NCBI GenBank assembly: GCA_015232935.1
Contig: JADFYT010000073.1
Coordinates: 1 to 9,512, forward strand
Direction: 5' to 3'
From: Desulfamplus sp.
GTDB taxonomy: Bacteria > Desulfobacterota > Desulfobacteria > Desulfobacterales > Desulfobacteraceae
DNA length: 9,512 nucleotides
Below are positions 1-6,559 of the stretch, piece by piece (position 1 is the stretch's first letter; each line of letters begins with the position of its first letter). A model generated the notes under the pieces. It saw nothing but the letters and a program-made list of their open reading frames with translations. It was not told the DNA's origin and did no database searches. A program made the translations under genes and the position numbers.

Positions 1-235
1 TCAGATGAGAAACTCTATTTTTCACTTAACTTTCAATATACAAGACAAATGTCGGGAATCTGAATCAACCTCCCGAAAAACGAATAAGGTTTCGAGTTTG
101 AGAATTTTAATCCAATAATAATTGCAGCGAAGTCGCCTGTATGTTACGGTTTGACAATGTTTTCTGGAAACTCTGACAATTTGTAAAGAGCATAAAGTAT
201 ATTGCAGGAAGAGGCTCCTGTCGCATTTTAGATGA
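1..235. other. Region without an intact gene
   Basis: No open frame here looks like a real protein. Frame-broken traces of the ATPase gene (FLETL near 161-175, KVY near 194-202) appear in the second half. The first 120 bases show nothing I can assign. Confidence 0.5.
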
Positions 236-460
236 AAAAATGAGGGAACTGCCAGAGAGACCTTTTTTGCAGGGTGTTTTCCAAATATTCACTATTCGGA
301 TATAGGTGATTTCAGGGTAGGAGACATGGTGTTTGAAATTGGAGGAAAAAACAAGACATTTAAACAGATTAAAGATGTTGAGAACAGCTATCTTGTTGTT
401 GATACTGATTACACGACAGAAAGAGACAAAATCCCCTTATGGCTTTTCGGGATGATGTGA
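236..460 (+). pseudogene. C-terminal remnant of a DUF4143-family AAA ATPase
   Basis: Reading the frame that ends at the TGA at 458-460 gives a stretch with NEGTARETFFAG, then FEIGGKNKTFKQIKDVENSY, and finally IPLWLFG. This order (a GT.RETFF motif, a GGKNK.FKQIK motif and a terminal IPLWLFG) is the hallmark of the C-terminal DUF4143 nuclease-like domain of the widespread COG1373 AAA ATPases, often discussed as toxin- or mobile-element-associated proteins of unclear role. Only about 74 codons are open: a TGA lies in frame at 233-235 and another at 152-154. Between them, 155-232 still carries family-like residues (FLETL, KVY), so the gene is decayed rather than merely cut by the window edge. No P-loop ATPase domain is visible upstream. 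Family members normally end in IPLWLFGFLY; here the last residues are replaced by Met-Met-stop, which belongs to the 22-bp repeat array. Confidence is good for the family, moderate for the extent of decay. Confidence 0.72.
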
Positions 461-580
461 CCAGGAATTTGAGATTATGTGAGCAACAATCTCAAATGAT
501 GTAACCAACAGTGTGAGATGATATGAGCAACAATGTTAAATGATATAACCAACAGTGTGAGATGATGTGACCAGGAATGA
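449..580 (+). repeat. Six tandem 22-bp direct repeats, probable IS21-like element end
   Basis: Units run 449-470, 471-492, 493-514, 515-536, 537-558 and 559-580 with no spacer. The common core is GATGATGTGA followed by CCA or GCA. Three unit types occur in the order a-b-c-b-c-a: b copies match at 19 of 22 positions, c copies at 20 of 22, and the outer a copies share the perfect 18-mer gatgatgtgaccaggaat at 451-468 and 561-578. Ends of IS21-family elements carry several direct transposase-binding repeats, often with a GGTCA-type core; the complement of this unit contains GGTCACATCATC. I therefore infer a solitary IS21-like end. No istA or istB gene is in the window. Plasmid iterons are also 17-22 bp direct repeats, but no replication initiator gene is nearby. 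Confidence 0.75.
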
Positions 581-3327
581 CCGAACTTGTACTTACAGAA
601 AAATTTTCCGTGGCATCTGATTTTGCAAAGGCTTTAGGAGTTGCAAAAAAGGGTGATGGATGCTTTAGAAACGACAGATTCATAATCACCTGGGCTGTGG
701 GGCATCTTGTTGAGCTTTACGAGCCTGAAGATTATGATGAGAACCTTAAAAAATGGCGTATTGAGACCCTGCCCGTGATTCCTGAAAAGTTCAGGTACAA
801 ACCCATCAAAAAGACATTTCAGCAGTTTAAAATAATCAAGTCTCTTCTGAAGGAAAAACAGATTGAACGGGTAATCATTGCCACAGATGCGGGTCGGGAA
901 GGTGAGGTTATCGCAAGAACCATTCTTCTTGAGTCAGGATTTGCCGACAAGGACAGGATTTTCAGGTTCTGGACAAGCCAGGCATTAGTTCCTGATGTGG
1001 TCAGAAAAACCATGAATGAACTAAAGCCTCTGTCTCACTACGACCGCCTCTGGAGAGCCGGTTATTACAGGCAGGTGGCAGACTGGCTTGTCGGGATGAA
1101 CTGCACAAGAATGGTCACGCTGCGACTTCATGGTGACCTGTTTTCTGTTGGACGGGTTCAGACCGCTGTTCTCGCTCTTGTTGTGGACAGAAAACATGAA
1201 CGAGACCGGTTTGTTCCTGAAACCTACTGGATCATAAAGGTGCTTTTTTCAAATGACAAGGGCAGATGGACAGGGTACTGGTTCAGATCAGGTACAGGTG
1301 CAAAAGATGAAGGTTCAGGAGACGATTCAAAATCAGTTCACGTTCTTAAAAAAAAAGAGGATCTGGAGGCAACTCTCCAAATACTCGGACAATCCTCGTC
1401 AGGAGTTGTCAAATCAGTCAAAAAAGAGAAAAAAAAAGAGCCTCCCCCGTTGCTGTTTTCCCTGACCGATCTTCAGCAGGAGGCAAACAGACGATTCGGT
1501 TTTTCAGCCCAGAAAACCCTTACCATTGCACAAAGCCTTTATCAGGATAAAAAATGTCTCTCCTATCCAAGAACTGATTCAAGAGTGCTTGGAACCCAGA
1601 ACCTTGATATGGTTCAAGTCATTATTGGCAAACTTGAGGAAGCATATCCCGACCTGATGAATGGAGTTGATACGGCAAAAATATCTCTTTCCAACAAGCG
1701 GGTATTCAATGATGCCAAACTCACCGACCATCATGCCCTTATTCCGTTCAAGCCCGTTCCGCAGGGTTGCAGCCGTGACGAACAGAGCGTCTTTAATCTT
1801 GTTCTGACTCGTTTTGCCGCATCTTTTTATCCTGATTGCGAGTTTGAAAATACTCATGTTGTCACTGTGCTTGCCAACGAAACATTCCAGACCGGCGGAA
1901 GGGTGATTCTTGTTCCGGGATGGAGAGCTGTTTATCAGGAACAGACACAGCAACGAACAGGAAAGCCATCTGAAGATAAAACCGGAAGATCCTCTGATTA
2001 TTCTGAATCTGGTACAGACAAGCCCGGGCATAAACCAAAAAAAACAGGAGATCAAACAGTGGTTGAGCTGATTCCGCCACTTGTCCCGGGAGATCCCGCC
2101 ACTTCGGAAAAAATCACACCGGAAGAGAAACAGACCACACCCCCACCAGATTATAACGACTCTCTGCTTTTGAAAGACATGACAAATCCAGGCAGATATG
2201 TTGAAGAGGAGGAGATAAAAAAGCTCTATCGCGGAGATGTGGGTATTGGAACTCAGGCGACTCGTGCACAGATAATCGAGACTCTGATTAAAAGGCAATA
2301 TATTGAGCGTTCCGGCAAAAAGCTGATGCCCACGGAAAAAGGAGTATTTCTTGTGGATATGCTGAGAAAATGCCCGGCCACATCTGTTCTGACCTCTCCT
2401 GAAGAGACAGCCCGCTGGGAGATGAGTCTTAACAGGATCGCTCTGGGAGAAAGTATCGGTAACAGCCCGGGAGAAACCACAGACAGAACTTTTCTTGCCG
2501 GTATTAAAAATTTTGTCGCCCGCGCAGTAAATGAGTTGAAACTCGCAAGGCTTGAAGTCAAAAATTTCACTCTCGATGCTCCGGCCTCGGCAGTTATCGG
2601 CAACTGTCCCGCCTGTGGCCAGCCGGTTCGTGAAAACAGAAAAGGGTTCAGTTGCCCTGATCGCTCCTGCAAGTTTGTGATATGGAAAAAAATAGCTGGC
2701 AAACTCATCACTCCGGGCATGGCATCAAATCTTGTGAAATTTAAAAAATCAGGACCGTTCAAGGGATTTGTCTCCCGGGAAAAGAAAAAGTTTTCCGCGT
2801 CTCTTGTGCTGCACAAGCAGGATGGCGAATGGAAGGTATCCTTTGATTTTGGCAACGGACAGTCCGCAAAAGCAAAACCCTCTGTCCAGCTATCTCCACC
2901 CCGACTGTCTCTAGACCAGCTATCTCCTCCTCAACTGTCTGAGCAAACATCATCAGGCTATAAACCTTCAGTACCGGCCAAACCCCTGTGTCCGTTATGC
3001 GGCGGCCATATCATTGAAGGAAAAAAGGGTTATGGCTGCTCCAACTGGAGGCCGGAACATGGCAACTGCCGCTTTGTAATATGGATGGAGATCATGGGCA
3101 GAAGGCTGACCGCAAAAAATATTGAAACCCTTGCCGCCGGAAAAGCCACTCCATTTTATGTGCTCAAAGACCAGCAGGGCAACAAGTTCAAGGCAAAACT
3201 TAAAATGGTTCCTCTGGACAAAAATATTGCAGGCCTTCAATCCAGACAGGCTTACGCAATAGAAGTCACGCCGCGAAACATCTGCGATCTGCCATCAGGC
3301 CAATGTCATATTATGTGTATCAGATAG
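577..3327 (+). CDS. topB: Type IA DNA topoisomerase, TopB / topoisomerase III type
   Basis: Cytoplasmic enzyme that relaxes or decatenates DNA by cutting one strand through a 5'-phosphotyrosine link. The Toprim domain is at the N-terminus: TEKFSVA at residues 8-13 with the metal-site Glu8, and TDAGREGE at 103-110. SVGRVQTAVL (190-199) and the active-site LSYPRTDS (328-335, Tyr330) follow. GIGTQATRAQIIETL (556-570) is another typical core motif. Two C-terminal zinc-ribbon/topoisomerase repeats (Toprim_Crpt type) start at Cys677-x2-Cys680 with Cys693 and Cys698, and at Cys805-x2-Cys808 with Cys821 and Cys831; each is followed by a KFVIW/RFVIW strand. At 916 residues it is much longer than E. 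coli TopB (about 650), through a Ser/Thr/Lys/Pro-rich insert at about 455-530, the C-terminal repeats and a short tail. The usual Pro in the EKPS motif is Phe here. ATG 577 is the only usable start (TGA in frame at 568-570), but AGGA directly abuts it. Confidence 0.95.
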   Translation: MTELVLTEKFSVASDFAKALGVAKKGDGCFRNDRFIITWAVGHLVELYEPEDYDENLKKWRIETLPVIPEKFRYKPIKKTFQQFKIIKSLLKEKQIERVIIATDAGREGEVIARTILLESGFADKDRIFRFWTSQALVPDVVRKTMNELKPLSHYDRLWRAGYYRQVADWLVGMNCTRMVTLRLHGDLFSVGRVQTAVLALVVDRKHERDRFVPETYWIIKVLFSNDKGRWTGYWFRSGTGAKDEGSGDDSKSVHVLKKKEDLEATLQILGQSSSGVVKSVKKEKKKEPPPLLFSLTDLQQEANRRFGFSAQKTLTIAQSLYQDKKCLSYPRTDSRVLGTQNLDMVQVIIGKLEEAYPDLMNGVDTAKISLSNKRVFNDAKLTDHHALIPFKPVPQGCSRDEQSVFNLVLTRFAASFYPDCEFENTHVVTVLANETFQTGGRVILVPGWRAVYQEQTQQRTGKPSEDKTGRSSDYSESGTDKPGHKPKKTGDQTVVELIPPLVPGDPATSEKITPEEKQTTPPPDYNDSLLLKDMTNPGRYVEEEEIKKLYRGDVGIGTQATRAQIIETLIKRQYIERSGKKLMPTEKGVFLVDMLRKCPATSVLTSPEETARWEMSLNRIALGESIGNSPGETTDRTFLAGIKNFVARAVNELKLARLEVKNFTLDAPASAVIGNCPACGQPVRENRKGFSCPDRSCKFVIWKKIAGKLITPGMASNLVKFKKSGPFKGFVSREKKKFSASLVLHKQDGEWKVSFDFGNGQSAKAKPSVQLSPPRLSLDQLSPPQLSEQTSSGYKPSVPAKPLCPLCGGHIIEGKKGYGCSNWRPEHGNCRFVIWMEIMGRRLTAKNIETLAAGKATPFYVLKDQQGNKFKAKLKMVPLDKNIAGLQSRQAYAIEVTPRNICDLPSGQCHIMCIR
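2886..2940 (+). repeat. Two 25-bp direct repeats (30-bp period) inside topB linker
   Basis: Copies at 2886-2910 and 2916-2940 both read ccagctatctcc, then diverge slightly and end in actgtct. They encode the paired QLSPPRLS and QLSPPQLS segments that join the two zinc-ribbon repeats, so the linker seems to have grown by a local duplication. Confidence 0.7.
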
Positions 3328-3355
3328 TTTTTTTGGAGTCTGAGTGTTGCCTTGA

Positions 3356-3379
3356 GCATAAAATATGATATTGTTATGC
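3356..3379. promoter_or_regulatory. Inverted repeat upstream of the cNMP-domain gene
   Basis: GCATAA at 3356-3361 and TTATGC at 3374-3379 form a 6-bp inverted repeat with a 12-base AT-rich centre. It lies about 95 bases before the chosen start and overlaps weak promoter-like hexamers (TTGCCT at 3347-3352, TATTGT near 3369-3374). It could be an operator or chance. Confidence 0.25.
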
Positions 3380-3472
3380 CCATTTTTGTCTCGTAACCAT
3401 ATTTTCTTGGAGTACGCAACAACAACGGTTGATCGAACTGTCAGCCAATATATCTGCTTGAGGAAACGCTGT

Positions 3473-4207
3473 ATGGCAAAAGGTATTAAAAAGAGTCTCA
3501 TTAACGATGCCACAATTGATCTTCTGTCAAGGTTTGAAATATTAAAGGATCTTACAAAGGATGAACTCAAAAAGCTGCTGAGAGGCAGAGAAACCGATTA
3601 TGAAGCAGACATCGCAAAACTTATCCGGTATGAACCAAATGAGGTTGTGATAAGAGAAGGCGACTTTGATTCATGGACGTTCTGGATCGTCAAGGGTGTC
3701 TATAAAATTATAATCGGAGGATCTGTCATCTCGACCATTTCAACTCCGGGAGATATTTTTGGAGAGATGAGTGTCCTTGAGGGTCTTCCAAGAACAGCCT
3801 CTGTAATGTCAGTGGAAGAGGGGGCATGTCTTGGTATTGATATGTCGGTTCTTGGCAATCTGGACGATGAATATATCACACATGTTATAACAATGGGCTT
3901 CAAGCAGAAAAGACTTGAACGCATCAACACTACAAGAAACCAGTTAATCCGGGAAAAACAGGATCTTGACACCAAATACACCAACATGCTCAAACTTGAG
4001 CGGAAACTCAGGAAAAAAGAGGCGGGTGTTACAAGTAAAGAAGAGGATCTGGTAAGAAGAGAGGAGGAGATGATAAGAAGAGAGGCTGAAATGGCAAGAC
4101 GGGAATCCGAGATGGCAAGAAGAGAGATGGAAATGACCCAGAGGGAAATGGCACTGAGGGAAAAGGAGATAGAGATAAAAGAGATGTTGATACAAAACGA
4201 ACGATAG
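3473..4207 (+). CDS. Cyclic-nucleotide-binding domain protein with C-terminal heptad-repeat helix
   Basis: A 244-residue protein. ATG 3473 is chosen because GAGGA at 3460-3464 lies 8 bases ahead; an in-frame ATG at 3365 has no such site and would add a non-conserved leader. A cNMP-binding beta-barrel covers about residues 50-135, with the phosphate-binding cassette FGEMSVLEGLPRTAS at 96-110 (Gly97, Glu98, Arg107 and Thr108 as in cAMP/cGMP binders). From about 142 to the end there is one continuous charged helix, including near-perfect heptads (RREEEMI, RREAEMA, RRESEMA, RREMEMT, QREMALR) at 195-229. There is no helix-turn-helix, so it is not a CRP/FNR-type transcription factor, and no kinase or channel domain. 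The helix probably forms a coiled coil for dimerising or docking. The nucleotide and partner are unknown. It follows topB after 145 bases and may have its own promoter. Confidence 0.85.
   Translation: MAKGIKKSLINDATIDLLSRFEILKDLTKDELKKLLRGRETDYEADIAKLIRYEPNEVVIREGDFDSWTFWIVKGVYKIIIGGSVISTISTPGDIFGEMSVLEGLPRTASVMSVEEGACLGIDMSVLGNLDDEYITHVITMGFKQKRLERINTTRNQLIREKQDLDTKYTNMLKLERKLRKKEAGVTSKEEDLVRREEEMIRREAEMARRESEMARREMEMTQREMALREKEIEIKEMLIQNER
4055..4159 (+). repeat. Five 21-bp tandem repeats encoding coiled-coil heptads
   Basis: Consecutive 21-base units begin at 4055, 4076, 4097, 4118 and 4139, each encoding one heptad of the RRExEM type. The bases as well as the residues repeat (agaagagag and gaaatg recur), which points to expansion by duplication in frame. 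Confidence 0.7.
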
Positions 4208-4500
4208 CCAGGTCATGATCAGCCTGAACTACTGCAACCGACTCACCTTTGAACTAACTCAACGGACTCAATTTTGAACTATAGACTTCCAGATAATTAA
4301 ATTGATGGAAATGCTGCCGGAACCAACTGGTAAAGGGTTTTGTCTCACCAAAAGACTTTTCTGGAAAACTATAACTTAACTAACTCACCTGGACAGTGAT
4401 AATGGCGTAATCGCCTCTGATCACTGTCCATTTATGACTGATAATTTTTTGCTGCCAGTTGTTTCCTTGCTGTCATCTGATTCCTTGTCACCACATGAAC
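4208..4500. other. Convergent intergenic region with short repeats
   Basis: No protein-like frame is seen. It separates the ends of the rightward cNMP-domain gene and the leftward mltA. It contains two 17-bp near-copies (4240-4256 and 4265-4281, GACTCA..TTTGAACTA, two mismatches), a related AACTAACTCA stretch near 4379-4388, and the hairpin at 4391-4429. Confidence 0.55.
4391..4429. terminator. Nested hairpin, possible bidirectional terminator
   Basis: Arms ggacagtgat (4391-4400) and atcactgtcc (4420-4429) pair perfectly over 10 bp, and an inner ggcg/cgcc (4404-4407 and 4412-4415) can add a 4-bp stem. It sits between convergent genes, 71 bases past the mltA stop. Neither side has an immediate T-run: on the plus strand six to seven T come only about 15 bases later (4445-4450), and the minus side is not T-rich. 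It is a strong structure but not a canonical intrinsic terminator. Confidence 0.4.
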
Positions 4501-5970
4501 TCAGCTCTTCTGCTGTTTCAACACAAGAAAGTATAGCCTGCCAAACTGCTTCATATAACCTGCCGCAAGTTCCGCGTACCTGCCATTACCACAAAAATAA
4601 TCTGCCCTGCCAGTTCCCCTGATAGCTCCGCCTGTATCCTGATTAAGTACAAATGCCGAGTGGTTCCGCCATGAGATATTGTCTTCACGGCTTTTCCATG
4701 TCGGGATTGTGGTATCCATGAAGCAGAGTGCCCCTTTTGGAAATATGGATTTATCTGTTGCAATGGAACGCATCTGGGTCACCTCTACCCCAAGACATCC
4801 TACAGGCCCGCCATTGCCTTCTCTGAAAAAGACAAAACTCGGGTTGTAATTCAACACTTCATCAACTCTGGAGGGGTTGTTGTCAAGCCATTTGCGGATG
4901 GACTGCATGGATACATCCTCTTTTGCGATCTCTCCCTTGTCAACAAGATATTTTCCAATTGATCTGTAGGGCCGACCATTTTTTGAATGGTACTGAACCC
5001 TCATGGTTCCCCCCTGCTTGAGCTCTACCCTTCCTGAGCCCTGAATCTCCAGAAAAAATCTGTCAATACGGCAGTTTACCCAGACAAGAGGTTTCGCGTG
5101 TTTTTCAAATCCCTTCATCGAGTCAATCTCTGCCCTGGTATAGTAGGGAACCAACTGTTTTTTTCCATTCCGCCTGGCACCTGAGGCGGGCGTTCCTCTG
5201 TACTTGCCCGAAAAACCGCCTCTTGGAACATCAATCAGGTCATTGGGTTTTGAATAGACCGGATAGATATATTCCCCCTCTTTTACAAGGCTGCCCTTTA
5301 ATAAAGGTTCGTAATAGCCGGTAAACAGGACTGATGGATCAATTTCTATCGAGGCTTGTGACTGGCCTGCCAGCCTGGATGCCTTACCATTGATCCTGGA
5401 GACCTCACTGTTTTGCCTGATCGTTGTATATACGCTGTAATTTTGAGCCAGAAAATTGTGAATATCCCGGGTTGAAGGGGAGCTCTCCAGAAAATCAAGA
5501 AACTTTTTTAATGATAGAAGCATATGCCTTGCATTATACTTGTCATCACCAAAATAGAACTCTTTGGATGGAGGCATCTTCTCATAATATGAAATGCTCT
5601 GTTTCAACGCTCTTTTCAACCCTGCCTTTCCATGTATGTCCTTACTGAAATCAGGGTAATTATGTTCAGGCAGTCTGTGCAGGGGATAGGAGGGAATCCT
5701 TCCGAAATATTCGATCGGTTTTTTAAACGCGGATTGATCAGGAGGATCTACCGTTTGTTCAAAAGGTTGATAATTGCCCTGTGTAACCGGCTGTTTGTGT
5801 CTAAACGGTTTCTCGACCTTGTGCATATTGCCTTGTTCAGCCTGTTTTGTTTCAACAGTTGCCCGACTGCATCCACCAAGATAGAGGCAGGCACATATAA
5901 TTATCAACACCGGCAGAACACAAGCAGCCTTGCCGCAATGAGTGTCTGATTGAAATTTCCGGGTAGTCAA
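4501..5970 (-). CDS. mltA: Membrane-bound lytic murein transglycosylase A (lipoprotein)
   Basis: Cleaves the MurNAc-GlcNAc bond of peptidoglycan with formation of a 1,6-anhydro end, from the periplasmic face of the outer membrane. Starting at TTG 5970 gives 489 residues. A lipoprotein signal ends in LGGC (Cys34) followed by Ser, which favours outer-membrane sorting. The MltA domain shows FTGYYEP (216-222) and IQGSGR (309-314). The C-terminal 3D-type barrel shows NQDTGGAIRGTGRADYF (443-459), whose Asp445 matches the catalytic Asp region of the family, then YMKQFGRLYFL near the end. Start: TTG 5970 has GACGGA 8 bases upstream, the same spacing as other genes here, and a normal signal length. 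ATG 6057 overlaps the moaC stop as ATGA and is the main alternative, but it would put Cys at residue 63 and translate a repeat element. Family call is firm, the start is not. It is the last gene of the leftward group. Confidence 0.92.
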   Translation of the reverse strand: MTTRKFQSDTHCGKAACVLPVLIIICACLYLGGCSRATVETKQAEQGNMHKVEKPFRHKQPVTQGNYQPFEQTVDPPDQSAFKKPIEYFGRIPSYPLHRLPEHNYPDFSKDIHGKAGLKRALKQSISYYEKMPPSKEFYFGDDKYNARHMLLSLKKFLDFLESSPSTRDIHNFLAQNYSVYTTIRQNSEVSRINGKASRLAGQSQASIEIDPSVLFTGYYEPLLKGSLVKEGEYIYPVYSKPNDLIDVPRGGFSGKYRGTPASGARRNGKKQLVPYYTRAEIDSMKGFEKHAKPLVWVNCRIDRFFLEIQGSGRVELKQGGTMRVQYHSKNGRPYRSIGKYLVDKGEIAKEDVSMQSIRKWLDNNPSRVDEVLNYNPSFVFFREGNGGPVGCLGVEVTQMRSIATDKSIFPKGALCFMDTTIPTWKSREDNISWRNHSAFVLNQDTGGAIRGTGRADYFCGNGRYAELAAGYMKQFGRLYFLVLKQQKS

Positions 5971-5974
5971 CGGG

Positions 5975-6033
5975 CATGTCCGTCTTTCTGGAGACCCCGA
6001 AGCATGAAAATCAGACTGGATTTTCATGGTAAA
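5975..6033. repeat. Structured intergenic repeat, copy A
   Basis: On the plus strand atgaaaatc (6004-6012) and gattttcat (6019-6027) form a perfect 9-bp stem with a 6-base loop, followed by ggtaaa. The element shares agcatgaaaa, ttttca and ggtaaa at the same spacing with the copy at 9381-9443, plus a weaker catg...cc flank on the left. It lies between moaC and the preferred mltA start. Confidence 0.65.
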
Positions 6034-6053
6034 ATATTGTCTGTTTTTATATC

Positions 6054-6542
6054 TCATCTTGCATATCTTTCTGCCAGAAAATTTCCGCTTCTGCCGCCGC
6101 ATTTGCTTTTAAGGTGAATGTCAGAAATTACCATGCCCTTGTCATAGGATTTGCACATGTCATAAATTGTAAGTGCTGCAACTGAAACAGCACTCAGAGC
6201 CTCCATTTCAACTCCGGTCTTGCCCGTAACAGAGGCTTGAGCTTCAATCCTGACAAGACTTTTATCATGATCCGGAAAAAAATCAACACTGACATGAGTA
6301 ATATTCAATGGATGACACATGGGTATAAGATCCGATGTCTTCTTGGCCGCCATGATGCCGGCAATTCTTGCGGTTTCAAGTACATTGCCCTTTTTTACCG
6401 CGACAGCCGTGATCTTCTCCAGGGTGTCCGGTTTCATTTCAATTAAACCGGATGCCACAGCAATACGTTTTGTAAGCTGTTTATCATCAACATCCACCAT
6501 CCTTACGCTGCCGTCTGCGTCAAGGTGCGTAAATTCTCCCAT
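6054..6542 (-). CDS. moaC: Cyclic pyranopterin monophosphate synthase MoaC
   Basis: Acts with the radical-SAM enzyme MoaA in the first step of molybdenum cofactor synthesis, turning 3',8-cH2GTP into cyclic pyranopterin monophosphate in the cytoplasm. The 162-residue length is the family norm. Key motifs are KKGNVLETARIAGIMAAK (50-67), MCHP (75-78), GKTGVEMEALSAVS (107-120) and IYDMCK (126-131). Lys51, His77, Glu112, Glu114, Asp128 and Lys131 fall at the same numbers as the functional residues of E. coli MoaC. The ATG has AAGGA 8 bases upstream. It starts 17 bases after the DUF1499 gene stop and its TGA overlaps an in-frame ATG of the mltA frame (ATGA). No moaA, moaB, moaD, moaE or mog is in the window, so moaC is detached from its pathway partners here. 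Very sure. Confidence 0.97.
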   Translation of the reverse strand: MGEFTHLDADGSVRMVDVDDKQLTKRIAVASGLIEMKPDTLEKITAVAVKKGNVLETARIAGIMAAKKTSDLIPMCHPLNITHVSVDFFPDHDKSLVRIEAQASVTGKTGVEMEALSAVSVAALTIYDMCKSYDKGMVISDIHLKSKCGGRSGNFLAERYAR

Positions 6543-6559
6543 ACAAAAATTCCTTTCAT

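Noticed and set aside
233..235. TGA in the ATPase frame as a selenocysteine or recoded codon
   Set aside because: The family has no selenocysteine at this site, a second in-frame TGA lies at 152-154, and the N-terminal ATPase part is missing, so decay is simpler.
449..580. CRISPR array
   Set aside because: The 22-bp units touch each other without unique spacers and no cas gene is present.
449..580. Plasmid replication origin iterons
   Set aside because: Unit size fits iterons, but there is no replication initiator gene or AT-rich unwinding region with DnaA boxes next to it; the insertion-element end explains the flanks better.
1579..2298. Long minus-strand frame opposite topB (239 codons)
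   Set aside because: It is the antisense of a clearly coding topoisomerase, shows no family motifs and has no ribosome site.
3473..4207. CRP/FNR-type transcription regulator
   Set aside because: No helix-turn-helix follows the cyclic-nucleotide domain; the C-terminus is a charged heptad-repeat helix.
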